Shown: piece by piece, positions 8,991 to 16,515 of the stretch
Numbering within the stretch: the stretch's first letter is position 1
How the letters are laid out: each line of letters starts with the position of its first letter
Assembly: GCA_030446775.1 (NCBI GenBank)
Contig: JAUJMQ010000017.1
Location: 15,071 to 51,352, forward strand
Reading direction: 5' to 3'
DNA: 36,282 nucleotides
From: Egibacteraceae bacterium
Lineage (GTDB): Bacteria > Actinomycetota > Nitriliruptoria > Euzebyales > Egibacteraceae
The notes under the pieces: generated by a model
What the model was told of the DNA's origin: nothing
Databases searched by the model: none
What the model saw: the letters and a program-made list of their open reading frames with translations, nothing else
Made by a program: the position numbers and the translations under genes

Positions 8991-11012
8991 ATGACCGACG
9001 AGGATCGCTTCGACGTCGACGCCCTGCTCGCCCTGCCGCGACTGAGCGGCCTGGCCCTGTCCCCCGACGGCTCCCGGCTCGTCGTCGCGGTCGCCCGCTC
9101 CGGCGAGGAGGGCAAGAAGCTGGTCACGGCGCTGTGGGAGCTCGACCCCGACGGCGAGACCGAGCCGCGCCGGCTGACGCGCTCGGCCCCCGGCGAGTCC
9201 GGCGCGGCGTTCCTGCCCGACGGGTCGCTGCTGTTCACGTCGTCGCGCCCCGACCCCGACGCCGGGCCCGACGACCCGCGCGGAGAGGCCCCGGCGCTGT
9301 GGCGCCTGCCGGCGGGCGGCGGCGAGGCGTCGCTGCTCGCGGCGCCGCCGGCCGGGGTCGACGCGGTGGCAGCGGCGCGCGACTCCGGGCGGGTGGTGTT
9401 CGCCGCCGGCTCGCACGCGGGCAGCGAGTCGTGGGAGGTCGACGCCGAGCGGGAGAAGGCGCGCAAGGACGCCGGCGTCACGGCGCGGCTGTACACCGAC
9501 TACCCGATCCGCTACTGGGACCGCTACCTCGGCCCCCGGGAGCGCCACCTGCTCGCGGCCGACCTGCCGGCGGGCGACGCGGCGGTCAGCGACCCGACCG
9601 ACGTGATCCCCTCCCCGGGACGGTCCCTGGACCTCGTCGACTTCGACGTGACGCCCGACGGCGGCACGGTCGTCACCGGGCGCCGGCGGGACGGCGACGA
9701 CCTGCGCGAGCGGCCGTTCGACCTCGTCGCCGTCGATGTCGCGACCAGCGAGCAGCGCATGCTCGCCGCCGACGGGGGCGACTACGGCAGCATCGCCTGC
9801 TCCCCCGACGGGCGCTGGGTGGCGTGCATCCGCGACAGCCCCTCGGGACCCGACGCGCCGCTGTCGCGCCGGCTGTGGGTGTTCGACCTCGGCTCGGGCG
9901 AGGGCCGGGAGATCGCCGCCAGCCTGGACCTGTGGCCGCTGGCGCCCGTGTGGGCGCCCGACTCGTCGGCGGTGCTGTTCACCGCTGACCGTGACGGGCG
10001 CACGTCGCCGTTCCGCGTGGAGCTCGACAGTGACCGGGTGACCCGTCTGGCGTCGGAGGGCGACTACACCGACCTGTGCCCCTCGCCGGACGGTCGCACC
10101 GTCTACGCGCTGCGCGAGACCGTGGCCGAGCCGCCCCGCCCCGTCGCCCTCGACGCGACGGCGGCCGACGCTGACCCGCGGCCGCTGCGCGGCTGGGATC
10201 CCCCGCCACTGCCCGCCCGGCTGGAGCGCGTCACCGCCACCGCCGGCGACGGCGCCGAGGTCCCGTCGTGGCTGCTGCTGCCACCCGATGCGTCCGCGGA
10301 CTCGCCGGCGCCGCTGGCCGTCCTGATCCACGGCGGGCCGCTCGCCTCCTGGAACGGGTGGCACTGGCGCTGGAACCCGCACGTGTTCACCGACGCGGGG
10401 TACGCGGTCCTGCTGCCCGACCCGGCCCTGTCGACCGGCTACGGCCAGGCGGCGATCGACCGTGGCTGGGGACGCTGGGGTGACGTCGTCTACGGCGACG
10501 TCATGGCCGCCGTCGACGCCGCCGTCGAGCGCCCCGAGATCGACCAGACGCGCACCGCCGCGCTGGGCGGCTCGTTCGGCGGCTACATGGCGAACTGGAT
10601 CGCCGGCCACACCGACCGCTTCGAGGCCATCGTGACCCACGCGAGCCTGTGGAGCCTGGATGCCTTCCACGGCACCACCGACCTCGGCGTGTGGTGGGAG
10701 CGCGAGTTCGGCGACCCCTACACCGCGCCCGAGCGCTACCGCGAGCACAGCCCCAACCTGCACGTCGCCGAGATCCGCACCCCGATGCTCGTCGTCCATG
10801 GCGAGCAGGACTACCGGGTGCCGATCGGCGAGGCGTTGACGCTGTGGACCGACCTGCGCCGCCACGGGGTCGACGCGAAGTTCCTGTACTTCCCCGACGA
10901 GAACCACTGGGTCCTCAAGCCGAACAACAGCCGGGTCTGGTACGCCACCGTGCTCGCGTTCCTCGACGAGCATGTGCGAGGGGCGGCGTGGGCGCAGCCG
11001 GAGCTGCTGTAG
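8991..11012 (+). CDS. S9 family serine peptidase (acylaminoacyl/dipeptidyl peptidase type)
   Basis: This is a cytoplasmic prolyl-oligopeptidase-family enzyme of 673 residues cleaving short peptides. There is no signal peptide. The first ~390 residues form a WD40-like beta-propeller with repeated motifs such as GLALSPDGSRLVV, DVTPDGGTVV, IACSPDGRWVA, WAPDSSAVLF and CPSPDGRTVY. The alpha/beta-hydrolase domain follows from about residue 420. It holds an oxyanion motif HGGP, the nucleophile Ser528 in GGSFGGYMANW, Asp607 in HGEQDYRVP and His639 in DENHWVLKP. ATG 8991 is preferred over ATG 8982, because GAGG at 8978-8981 leaves workable spacing only for the second; the protein differs by three residues. 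The 3' end overlaps the MFS gene start by 25 bp, suggesting co-transcription. Confidence 0.93.
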   Translation: MTDEDRFDVDALLALPRLSGLALSPDGSRLVVAVARSGEEGKKLVTALWELDPDGETEPRRLTRSAPGESGAAFLPDGSLLFTSSRPDPDAGPDDPRGEAPALWRLPAGGGEASLLAAPPAGVDAVAAARDSGRVVFAAGSHAGSESWEVDAEREKARKDAGVTARLYTDYPIRYWDRYLGPRERHLLAADLPAGDAAVSDPTDVIPSPGRSLDLVDFDVTPDGGTVVTGRRRDGDDLRERPFDLVAVDVATSEQRMLAADGGDYGSIACSPDGRWVACIRDSPSGPDAPLSRRLWVFDLGSGEGREIAASLDLWPLAPVWAPDSSAVLFTADRDGRTSPFRVELDSDRVTRLASEGDYTDLCPSPDGRTVYALRETVAEPPRPVALDATAADADPRPLRGWDPPPLPARLERVTATAGDGAEVPSWLLLPPDASADSPAPLAVLIHGGPLASWNGWHWRWNPHVFTDAGYAVLLPDPALSTGYGQAAIDRGWGRWGDVVYGDVMAAVDAAVERPEIDQTRTAALGGSFGGYMANWIAGHTDRFEAIVTHASLWSLDAFHGTTDLGVWWEREFGDPYTAPERYREHSPNLHVAEIRTPMLVVHGEQDYRVPIGEALTLWTDLRRHGVDAKFLYFPDENHWVLKPNNSRVWYATVLAFLDEHVRGAAWAQPELL

Positions 11013-12268
11013 CCCGCCGGCCGGGCGCGGGCCCGGCCGAGCTGCTCGACCTCCTGCGGCGCAACCCCGACTTCCGGCGGCTGTTCGGCGCGAGCGTCGT
11101 CTCCCTCAGCGGCGACTGGTTCGCGTTCGTCGCCGTCAGCGGGCTGGTGACCGACCTCACCGGACGCCAGGGGATCGCCGCGTTCGTGTTCGCGGCGAGC
11201 GTCCTGCCGGTGTTCCTGGCCTCGCCGTTCGCCGGGGTCGTCGCCGACCGCGTGAACCGCCGGACGATGATGGTCGCCGCCGACCTGCTGCGCGTGGTGC
11301 CGGCGCTGGGGCTGCTCGTCGCGCTGGCGACCGGGCAGGCGTGGCTGGCGATCGCCTGCGTCGCGCTCATCGCCACCCTGTCGGCGTTCTTCGAGCCGGT
11401 CGTCGGCGCCGTGCTGCCCAACCTCGTGGACCGCGAGGACCTGTCGTTGGCGCAGACGACGATGGGCTCGGTGTGGGGGTCGATGCTGTTCGTCGGCGCC
11501 GCGCTCGGCGGGATCGTCGCGGGCACGCTGGGCCGAGAGGCGAGCTTCGTCATCAACGCGGCGACGTTCGTGGTGTCGGCGCTGCTCATCCTGCGCATCC
11601 GCGGGTCGTTCCGCACCGGACCGCTTCCCGCCCGGGCGACGGTCCTGGCGCACCTGGGCGAGGTGTGGGCGTTCGTCGCGCCGCGCAAGGTCGTTCGCGC
11701 GCTGCTGCTGACCAAGGCGGGCGTCGGCGTCGCGAACGGCATCGTCGGGCTGCTGCCGGCGTTCGCGCTGGCGCGCTTCGGCGCCGACGACGCCGGCATC
11801 GGCCTGCTGCTGGCGGCCCGTGGGCTGGGGGCGCTCCTCGGGCCGTTCGCCGGGCGGGCGGTGGCCCGGGGCGACGGCCGCCGGCTGCTGCTCGTGTGCG
11901 GCGGCTCGATCATCTCCTACGGGGCCGCCTACGTGCTGCTGCCGCTCACCGGCTCGCTGTGGCTGGCCGCCGGCTGTGTCGCGCTGGCCCACATGGGCGG
12001 TGGGGCGCAGTGGGTGCTCTCGACCTACGGCCTGCAGCTCACCACGCCCGACCGGGTCCGCGGCCGGGTGATGAGCCTCGACTTCGGGTTGGCGACGCTG
12101 GCGGTGGGCGCGTCGTCGCTGCTCGCCGGGACGGCCGTGGAGCTCGTCGGCCTGCAGGCGACGTCGTGGGGTCTGGTCGTGCTCGCCATCGCCTACGGCA
12201 GCGGCTGGCTGTGGTGGACCCGCGAGCTGTGGCACGGCCGCGACGACCCGCTCGTGGCCGCCGCCTGA
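10988..12268 (+). CDS. MFS transporter, DHA3/EntS-like exporter
   Basis: This 426-residue integral membrane protein has about 12 hydrophobic segments and resembles the MFS_3 group (macrolide/enterobactin exporter-like). The N-terminal block RNPDFRRLFGASVVSLSGDW is the usual entry of this group. VVADRVNRRTMM is the loop 2-3 signature (D-R-x-x-R-R type) and VGAVLPNLVDREDL is another group motif. The centre (about residues 215-240) is a cytoplasmic loop. The substrate is unknown; efflux of a small hydrophobic compound is the family expectation. GTG 10988 is the earliest plausible start in frame and lies inside the end of the peptidase gene, so the two are probably translated from one message. 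The hairpin repeat cluster follows directly downstream. Confidence 0.88.
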   Translation: MGAAGAAVARRPGAGPAELLDLLRRNPDFRRLFGASVVSLSGDWFAFVAVSGLVTDLTGRQGIAAFVFAASVLPVFLASPFAGVVADRVNRRTMMVAADLLRVVPALGLLVALATGQAWLAIACVALIATLSAFFEPVVGAVLPNLVDREDLSLAQTTMGSVWGSMLFVGAALGGIVAGTLGREASFVINAATFVVSALLILRIRGSFRTGPLPARATVLAHLGEVWAFVAPRKVVRALLLTKAGVGVANGIVGLLPAFALARFGADDAGIGLLLAARGLGALLGPFAGRAVARGDGRRLLLVCGGSIISYGAAYVLLPLTGSLWLAAGCVALAHMGGGAQWVLSTYGLQLTTPDRVRGRVMSLDFGLATLAVGASSLLAGTAVELVGLQATSWGLVVLAIAYGSGWLWWTRELWHGRDDPLVAAA

Positions 12269-12313
12269 TGAGTTGCAGCCGCACCCGGGGCCCCGTGTGG
12301 AAACCCCGTCACC

Positions 12314-12625
12314 CGAGCGGGTGCGGTTGGGTGCGTCCACGCCCGGATCCGCACCCGGACGCCTCTTGGGACGCCTCTTGGCGAGACCCCGCCATCGAGA
12401 CCGGGTGCGGTTGGGTGCGTCTACGCCCCAATCCGCACCCGGACAGCCCTTGCGGAGCCCCCGCCCCCGCCCCGCGAGCGGGCGCGGTTGCGTGCCTCCA
12501 CGCCCGAATCCGCACGCGGACACGTCGCCTCGAGCGCCGGCCACCCGCGCCCGCCACCCGCGCCCGCCACCCCGAGCGGGTGCGCTTAGGGGCGCCTGCG
12601 CACCGATCCGCACCCGGACGCGTCG
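12314..12625. repeat. Four-copy hairpin-forming (REP-like) intergenic repeat array
   Basis: Four imperfect direct copies of a ~50-bp unit begin at about 12314, 12396, 12475 and 12573 (spacing 82, 79 and 98 bp). Conserved ends are GGGTGCGG and CCGCACCC, which are inverted repeats, so each unit can fold into a stem-loop. In copy 2 the outer 8-bp arms, an inner TTGGG/CCCAA and a tip GCGT/ACGC give a near-continuous stem of about 17 bp. Copies 3 and 4 are more degenerate. A partial copy (CCGCACCCGG) occurs near 12280, and a 13-bp minisatellite lies at about 12541-12573. The array fills most of the 538-bp gap between the MFS gene and the Erm-like gene; nothing else gene-like is seen there. Confidence 0.75.
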
Positions 12626-12765
12626 CGTCGGGCCCGCCACCCTCGGACCCCGGCGCCGACGTACCCCAGGCCGTCAAGTGGCCGCGCATATCTCCGGGGC
12701 GGCCGGCCGGACCGTTGCCGCCAGCCACCAGCGCGTCACCCCCGCCCCGTCGGCCGGGCGGGTGG

Positions 12766-12809
12766 TAGCGTTTCGCGCATGGGTCCGATCATGACGGTGC
12801 TCGTCCGTG
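12766..12809 (+). promoter_or_regulatory. Candidate leader and promoter of the Erm-like gene
   Basis: A -10-like TAGCGT (12766-12771) lies about 7 bp before ATG 12779. That ATG opens a short frame (MGPIMTVLVRGR...) of about 45 codons overlapping the Erm-like start in another phase. This arrangement would fit a leaderless transcript with a leader peptide, as seen ahead of some inducible erm genes. It is suggestive only; no convincing -35 is seen. Confidence 0.25.
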
Positions 12810-13496
12810 GCCGCGCGACAGCGGCGCACCGAGCGAGATCAGCGGCGACGCTCCTACGGACAGAACGTCCTCGTCGCCTCGGGCGTCGTCCGGTCGTTCC
12901 TGTCGACCGCTGAGGTCCACGCCGACCAGCTGGTCGTTGAGCCCGGTGCCGGAACCGGGGTTCTGACTCGCGCGCTGGCGCACGCAGGCGCGCGAGTGTG
13001 GGCAATCGAACGCGACCCGGTGTGGGCCCGGCGCCTCAGGCGGGACATGGAGACCGCGGGGCTCGCGCAGCGCGTCCAGGTGATCGAGGGTGACCTCAGG
13101 TACGTAAGGCTTCCCGATGCTCCCTACCGCGTGGTGTCCAGCCCGCCGTTCGGGCTGACGACGGCGCTGCTGTGCCGGCTGCTCGACGACTCCGCGCGCG
13201 GGCCGTGGCGGGCGGACCTTCTCGTCCAGCGGGAGGTCGCCTGCAAGCGCGCCGCCGCGCCTCCCACGACGCTTCGCTCCGCGGCGTGGGCCCCCTGGTG
13301 GACCTTCGAGCTGGGCGAGACGGTCGACCGTCGGGCGTTCCGTCCCGTCCCGCGGGTCGACGCCGCATGGCTCACCGTCCGCAAGCGCGAACCGTCGGTC
13401 CTGCCAAACTGGCTGTCCAAGCAGTTCGCCGACGTCTTGCGGCCGGCATGGACACCACCCGTGCCGTCGGTCCGCGCAGACCCCCCGTCCGGATAG
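12807..13496 (+). CDS. Erm-like 23S rRNA (adenine-N6)-dimethyltransferase
   Basis: This 229-residue SAM-dependent methyltransferase belongs to the RsmA/Erm family and is closer to actinobacterial Erm proteins than to RsmA. Erm enzymes methylate A2058 of 23S rRNA and block macrolide-lincosamide-streptogramin B binding. Visible motifs are motif X (YGQNVLVASGVVRSFL), the SAM-binding motif I (VVEPGAGTGVLTRALA) and acidic motif II (VWAIERDP). Motif IV is SSPPFGLTTALL. In motif IV the usual catalytic Asn (NPPF/NIPY) is Ser, so activity is uncertain. GTG 12807 gives a family-like Arg-rich N-terminus (RQRRTERDQRRR). The gene is preceded by the hairpin repeat array and a possible leader peptide. It could instead be a housekeeping rRNA dimethylase paralogue, but the short C-terminus and QNVL motif favour Erm. 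Confidence 0.8.
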   Translation: MAARQRRTERDQRRRSYGQNVLVASGVVRSFLSTAEVHADQLVVEPGAGTGVLTRALAHAGARVWAIERDPVWARRLRRDMETAGLAQRVQVIEGDLRYVRLPDAPYRVVSSPPFGLTTALLCRLLDDSARGPWRADLLVQREVACKRAAAPPTTLRSAAWAPWWTFELGETVDRRAFRPVPRVDAAWLTVRKREPSVLPNWLSKQFADVLRPAWTPPVPSVRADPPSG

Positions 13497-13557
13497 GCTC
13501 GCCGGCCATGGCGTCCTTCGCACACCGCCCGCCGCGCACGCGCCCGAGGAGCGTCCC

Positions 13558-14616
13558 GTGCGCGCCGGTCCCGCGGGGTGCCGGCACGTCGGTCACACCA
13601 TGAAGACACCGGGGGGTCTCACACGCGGCGAGCGGGCGCCGGACATGGTGCTGCCGGCAGCGGACGGTACCCCCACCCGGTACTACGCCCTGGCCGGCGG
13701 CCGGCCGGCGCTGCTCGTGCTCGCCGACGATGCGTCCGGCGCACGGCTGCACGCGCTGGCCGAGGGCCTGGGCCCCGTGGCCGACGGCCGACTCAGCGTG
13801 CACGTCGTCGGGCCGGCGGCGCTGTCGGAAGTCGACGTTCCGTTTCCGACCCTCACCGACGGCGAGGGGCGAGCGGCAGCGGCCTACCGCACCGGCGGCA
13901 TCCCCACCGCCTTCCTGCTCGACCCGAACCTGCGGGTCCGCGAAGCGCTTGCGTTCTCCGACGGCACCGCGGTCGCGCAGAGGGTCGTGGAGCTCGTCGA
14001 CGAGCTGACCACCGACGACCGCCCGCCTCGGATCATCGTCACGCAGGCCCCGCTGCTGGTCGTCCCCGACGTGCTGGAGCCGGACCGGTGCGACGAGCTC
14101 ATGGCCGTGTGGGAGCGGGAGGGCAACGCCGAGACGGGGGTCGAGTCGTCGGCGGGCGGTCGCCGCGCCCAGGAGATGAGCGGTCAGCTCAAGCGGCGCC
14201 GCGACCACATCGTCGCTGACCCGGAGCGCACCCGCGACCTCGCCACCACGATCGGCCGGCGGGTCATGCCGGAGCTGTCCAAGGCGTCCGGCGTTCGCGT
14301 ACCGGGCCAGCCGCTTCGAGGGCTTCAAGATCGCCTGCTACGAAGCCTCCGATCGGGGCTTCTTCCGCGCGCACCGCGACAACCTCAGCCCGGCCACCGC
14401 CCACCGCCGGTTCGCGCTCACCCTCAACCTCAACGACGGCTACGACGGCGGCCAGCTCCGCTTCCCCGAGTACGGACCGGACCTGTATCGGCCCGCCCCG
14501 GGCGCGGCGCTGCTGTTCAGCTGCTGCACCTGCACGAGGTGCTCGACGTCACCGCCGGCCGGCGGTTCGTGCTGCTGTCGTTCCTGTTCGGTGACGAAGC
14601 GCGCCGCCCCGGCTGA
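13558..14616 (+). pseudogene. Peroxiredoxin-like / 2OG-Fe(II) oxygenase fusion (frame disrupted twice)
   Basis: This is a two-domain protein of a known architecture. Residues about 20-165 form an AhpC/TSA-like thioredoxin fold (GERAPDMVLPAADG, GGIPTAFLLDPNLRVREA). Residues about 175-350 form a prolyl-4-hydroxylase-type double-stranded beta-helix. The redoxin part has no cysteine at the peroxidatic position (VLADDASGARLH), so it is probably not a peroxidase. The oxygenase part carries HRDN (two iron ligands), then GGQLRFPEYGPDLYRPAPG. LHEV holds the distal His, and GRRFVLLSFLFGDE carries the 2OG-binding Arg. The frame is lost near 14296 (one extra base in GGCGTT) and regained near 14520 (TGCTG, where TGCCTG would restore it). 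Both ends match the family, so the breaks look like sequence errors. GTG 13558 is favoured by GAGGAG 6 bp upstream; ATG 13600 is an alternative. The substrate is unknown. Confidence 0.8.
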
Positions 14617-14690
14617 CCTGCCTGAGGACGTACTCGACCCCGGCGAAGCTGGCCGGGAGCCTGCAAGCCGCACATGGCTCGCAGAGTCAG

Positions 14691-14840
14691 CCCTGGGGGG
14701 CGTAGTCCACGTCGTGGGTGGCCGCGTCCCCACCAGGGTGCGGACGTCTGCGACGGTGGCCGGGCGGTACGCCGTCAGGTAGCGCAGGACGGCCGCGTCG
14801 GGCCCCGGTGCGGCGTGCGGGGTTCGGCCTGCGACCCACG
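14691..14840 (-). pseudogene. Fragment of an AlkZ-like (winged-helix HTH_42) protein
   Basis: In one minus-strand frame the segment reads VLRYLTAYRPATVADVRTLVG, matching the winged-helix block (LRxYLxxxGPATVADxxxWSG) of AlkZ-like DNA glycosylase-family proteins. It is followed within 20 residues by unrelated sequence and a stop. A complete family member lies 2 kb away (16516-17637), but this piece is not an exact copy of it. It is probably a gene relic. The rest of the 259-bp gap between the oxygenase and the membrane protein shows nothing else. Confidence 0.4.
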
Positions 14841-14875
14841 GTGCTCCCCCTGGCGGTCACGGGCGGTCCCCTACC

Positions 14876-15517
14876 ATGCGGCCGGTGCGTGCCGCCGCGA
14901 CCGACCGCAGCCTCGGCGACGAAGTTCGAAGGCAGCGGGCGCCGCTCGCCGTCGCGGTCGTCGGCACGCTGCTGGGGCTGTCCCTGGGCGCCGCGACCGG
15001 AGCGACCGGCTGGCCGGTCTACGCCGCGGTGCTGCTCGTCGGTGGGGTGGCGACCATGGCCGTCCACCTAAGGGTCGGCCTGTCGGGCGTCACCATCTGG
15101 GGGCTCGTCTTCTTCGCGCTGGGACACCTCGCCGGCGGCATGGTCCCCGTCGGCAACGGGGTGCTCTACCAGCACTGGCTGGTCGGGAGGGCCGTCCGCT
15201 TCGACAATCTCCAGCACGCCTGGGGCTTCGGCTTCGCCGGGCGCGCGGTGTGGGAGGCCCTCCGGCCGCAGCTCGCCGGGGCGCCCGCCCCGAGACTGGC
15301 CGCGGCCGCGGTGATCGTGCTCGGCGGCACCGGGCTCGGCGCCGCCAACGAGGTCATCGAGTACGTCCTGACCAAGGTGCTGCCGGAGACCAACGTGGGC
15401 GGGTACGAGAACACCGCCCGCGACCTGGTCGCCAACCTCGTCGGCGCGACGGCGGCGGCCGGGCTCACCGCGCGGGCACTCCCCCGGCGCCAGCCGGTCA
15501 CGACCCCGACAGCGTGA
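14876..15517 (+). CDS. DUF2238-like (YjdF-type) membrane protein
   Basis: This is a 213-residue polytopic membrane protein with about five hydrophobic segments (residues ~25-45, 48-64, 70-88, 135-150, 183-197). The loop and helix block DNLQHAWGFGFAGRAVWEAL and the later ANEVIEYVLTKVLPET, ending in ARDLVANLVGA, give the D...H...NE..E...D...N pattern of the DUF2238/YjdF family. The conserved polar residues inside membrane segments suggest an enzyme or ion-binding site. The function is unknown. ATG 14876 is followed by a short basic cytoplasmic tail. The gene is unbroken, while the regions on both sides contain gene fragments, so it may be the only working gene in this patch. Confidence 0.65.
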   Translation: MRPVRAAATDRSLGDEVRRQRAPLAVAVVGTLLGLSLGAATGATGWPVYAAVLLVGGVATMAVHLRVGLSGVTIWGLVFFALGHLAGGMVPVGNGVLYQHWLVGRAVRFDNLQHAWGFGFAGRAVWEALRPQLAGAPAPRLAAAAVIVLGGTGLGAANEVIEYVLTKVLPETNVGGYENTARDLVANLVGATAAAGLTARALPRRQPVTTPTA

Positions 15518-15599
15518 CCACGGCGACGTCGGCCGCACGCCGCACCGTTGATCCCACCCCTCGCCCTGCCAGGGTGCCGGCACGATCACCGGGATCGCT

Positions 15600-15745
15600 T
15601 GACGCCCAACGGGGCGCCCGACGAGGATCGCCGCGACGCCGGGCCGCTGGACGTGATCGTCCGCATCGGCCGCGCGTGGCTGTGCCGCACCGACCCGCAC
15701 GTCGTCGAAGGGCAGTGGGCGGAGATCCTTGTCCCGGCCACCTGA
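15600..15745 (+). pseudogene. Zinc-type alcohol dehydrogenase N-terminal fragment
   Basis: The sequence reads GPLDVIVRIGRAWLCRTDPHVVEGQWAEI, which is the first GroES-like segment of zinc alcohol dehydrogenases. It includes the CRTDxHxxEG catalytic-zinc motif. Normally HExxG and about 300 more residues follow, but here a stop comes after VPAT at 15745. The upstream part is not clearly family-like. This is a truncated relic, immediately followed by the start of an SDR gene. Confidence 0.55.
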
Positions 15746-15752
15746 TACCCGC

Positions 15753-16200
15753 GTGCCGTCACCGGCACCAGCGCTGGCCGTCACCGGCGCCACCGGCCGG
15801 ATCGGGGGCCGGCTCGCGACACGGCTCGCCGCCGCCGGAGCCTCCCAGCGGCTCGTCGTCCGCGACCCGTCTCGGGCCCCACCGCTCGACGGCGCCGACA
15901 TCGCCCCCGCCAGCTACTCCGACGCCGCAGCGGTGCGCCAGGCGCTGAGCGGCAGCGACGTGGTGTTCATGGTGTCGGGGTCCGAGTCCGCCCACCGGCT
16001 CCCGGAGCATCGGACCTTCGTCGACGCGGCGGCCGCGGCGGGGGTGCGCCAGATCGTGTACCTGTCGTTCTTCGGGGCCGCGCCTGACGCAAGCCGCGCC
16101 TGACGCCACCTTCACGCTGGCGCGCGACCACTGGGCGACAGAGCAGCACATCCGCGCGACGGGACTGTCGTTCACCTTCCTGCGCGACATCTCCGGCGTC
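15753..16200 (+). pseudogene. NmrA-like SDR (NAD(P)-binding) gene, frameshifted and truncated
   Basis: The N-terminal Rossmann fold is clear: ALAVTGATGRIGGRLATRLAAAG (nucleotide-binding GxxGxxG), LVVRDPSRAPPLDG, DVVFMVSG and GVRQIVYLSFFGAAPDA, as in NmrA/azoreductase-like SDRs. The frame stops at 16103. The stop is caused by a 16-bp tandem duplication (16077-16092 and 16093-16108, 15 of 16 identical). Removing one copy joins GAAPD to ATFTLARDHWATEQHI and on to GLSFTFLRD, the next conserved part. After about 16186 family similarity ends, and a piece of an unrelated GNAT protein follows. About 150 of the usual ~280 residues are therefore present. GTG 15753 is the likeliest start, with TTG 15729 as an alternative. 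Confidence 0.65.
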
Positions 16201-16440
16201 GTGGACCGATGGATCGGCGCGGCAGGCCAGCGTATGCCAGCGCCTGCGTCGCGGCTCCGATCCGGCAGGAGCTCGACCGAGGGCGGCGCATGGTGTTCCT
16301 TGCCACCGGCAATGGCCAACCCGACGCCGGACCGCATCTGCCGCGCCATCGGCTACGAGCCCGGGGGCGACGAACGGGTCATCCACTTCGGTCGCGGCGT
16401 GTCGCCGGGAGAGTCGCCGACCCGTGAAGCCGGCGGGTAG
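16201..16440 (+). pseudogene. GNAT acetyltransferase C-terminal fragment
   Basis: Two adjoining frames encode the end of an FR47-like GNAT acetyltransferase. The first is YASACVAAPIRQELDRGRRM with VFLAT (acetyl-CoA-binding helix and strand). After one frame change near 16300 comes MANPTPDRICRAIGYEP and then DERVIHF. The N-terminal half of a GNAT protein is missing, and the preceding DNA belongs to the truncated SDR. This marks a deletion or recombination joint near 16190. Confidence 0.55.
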
Positions 16441-16515
16441 GGCCTGCGCGCCTGCCGGCGCGACCGCTGCGCCGCGTTCGTCGTCGGCGCCGGCGGGTCA
16501 GGCGTCGTCGGCGGG

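Noticed and set aside
12314-12625. CRISPR array
   Set aside because: Repeats are imperfect, only four copies exist, spacers vary from about 28 to 48 bp and are similar to each other, and no cas genes are present.
10811-12640. Minus-strand open frame of 609 codons across the MFS gene and the hairpin repeats
   Set aside because: Low-complexity Arg/Gln-rich translation opposite a clear transporter. The repeated peptide in it only reflects the DNA repeats.
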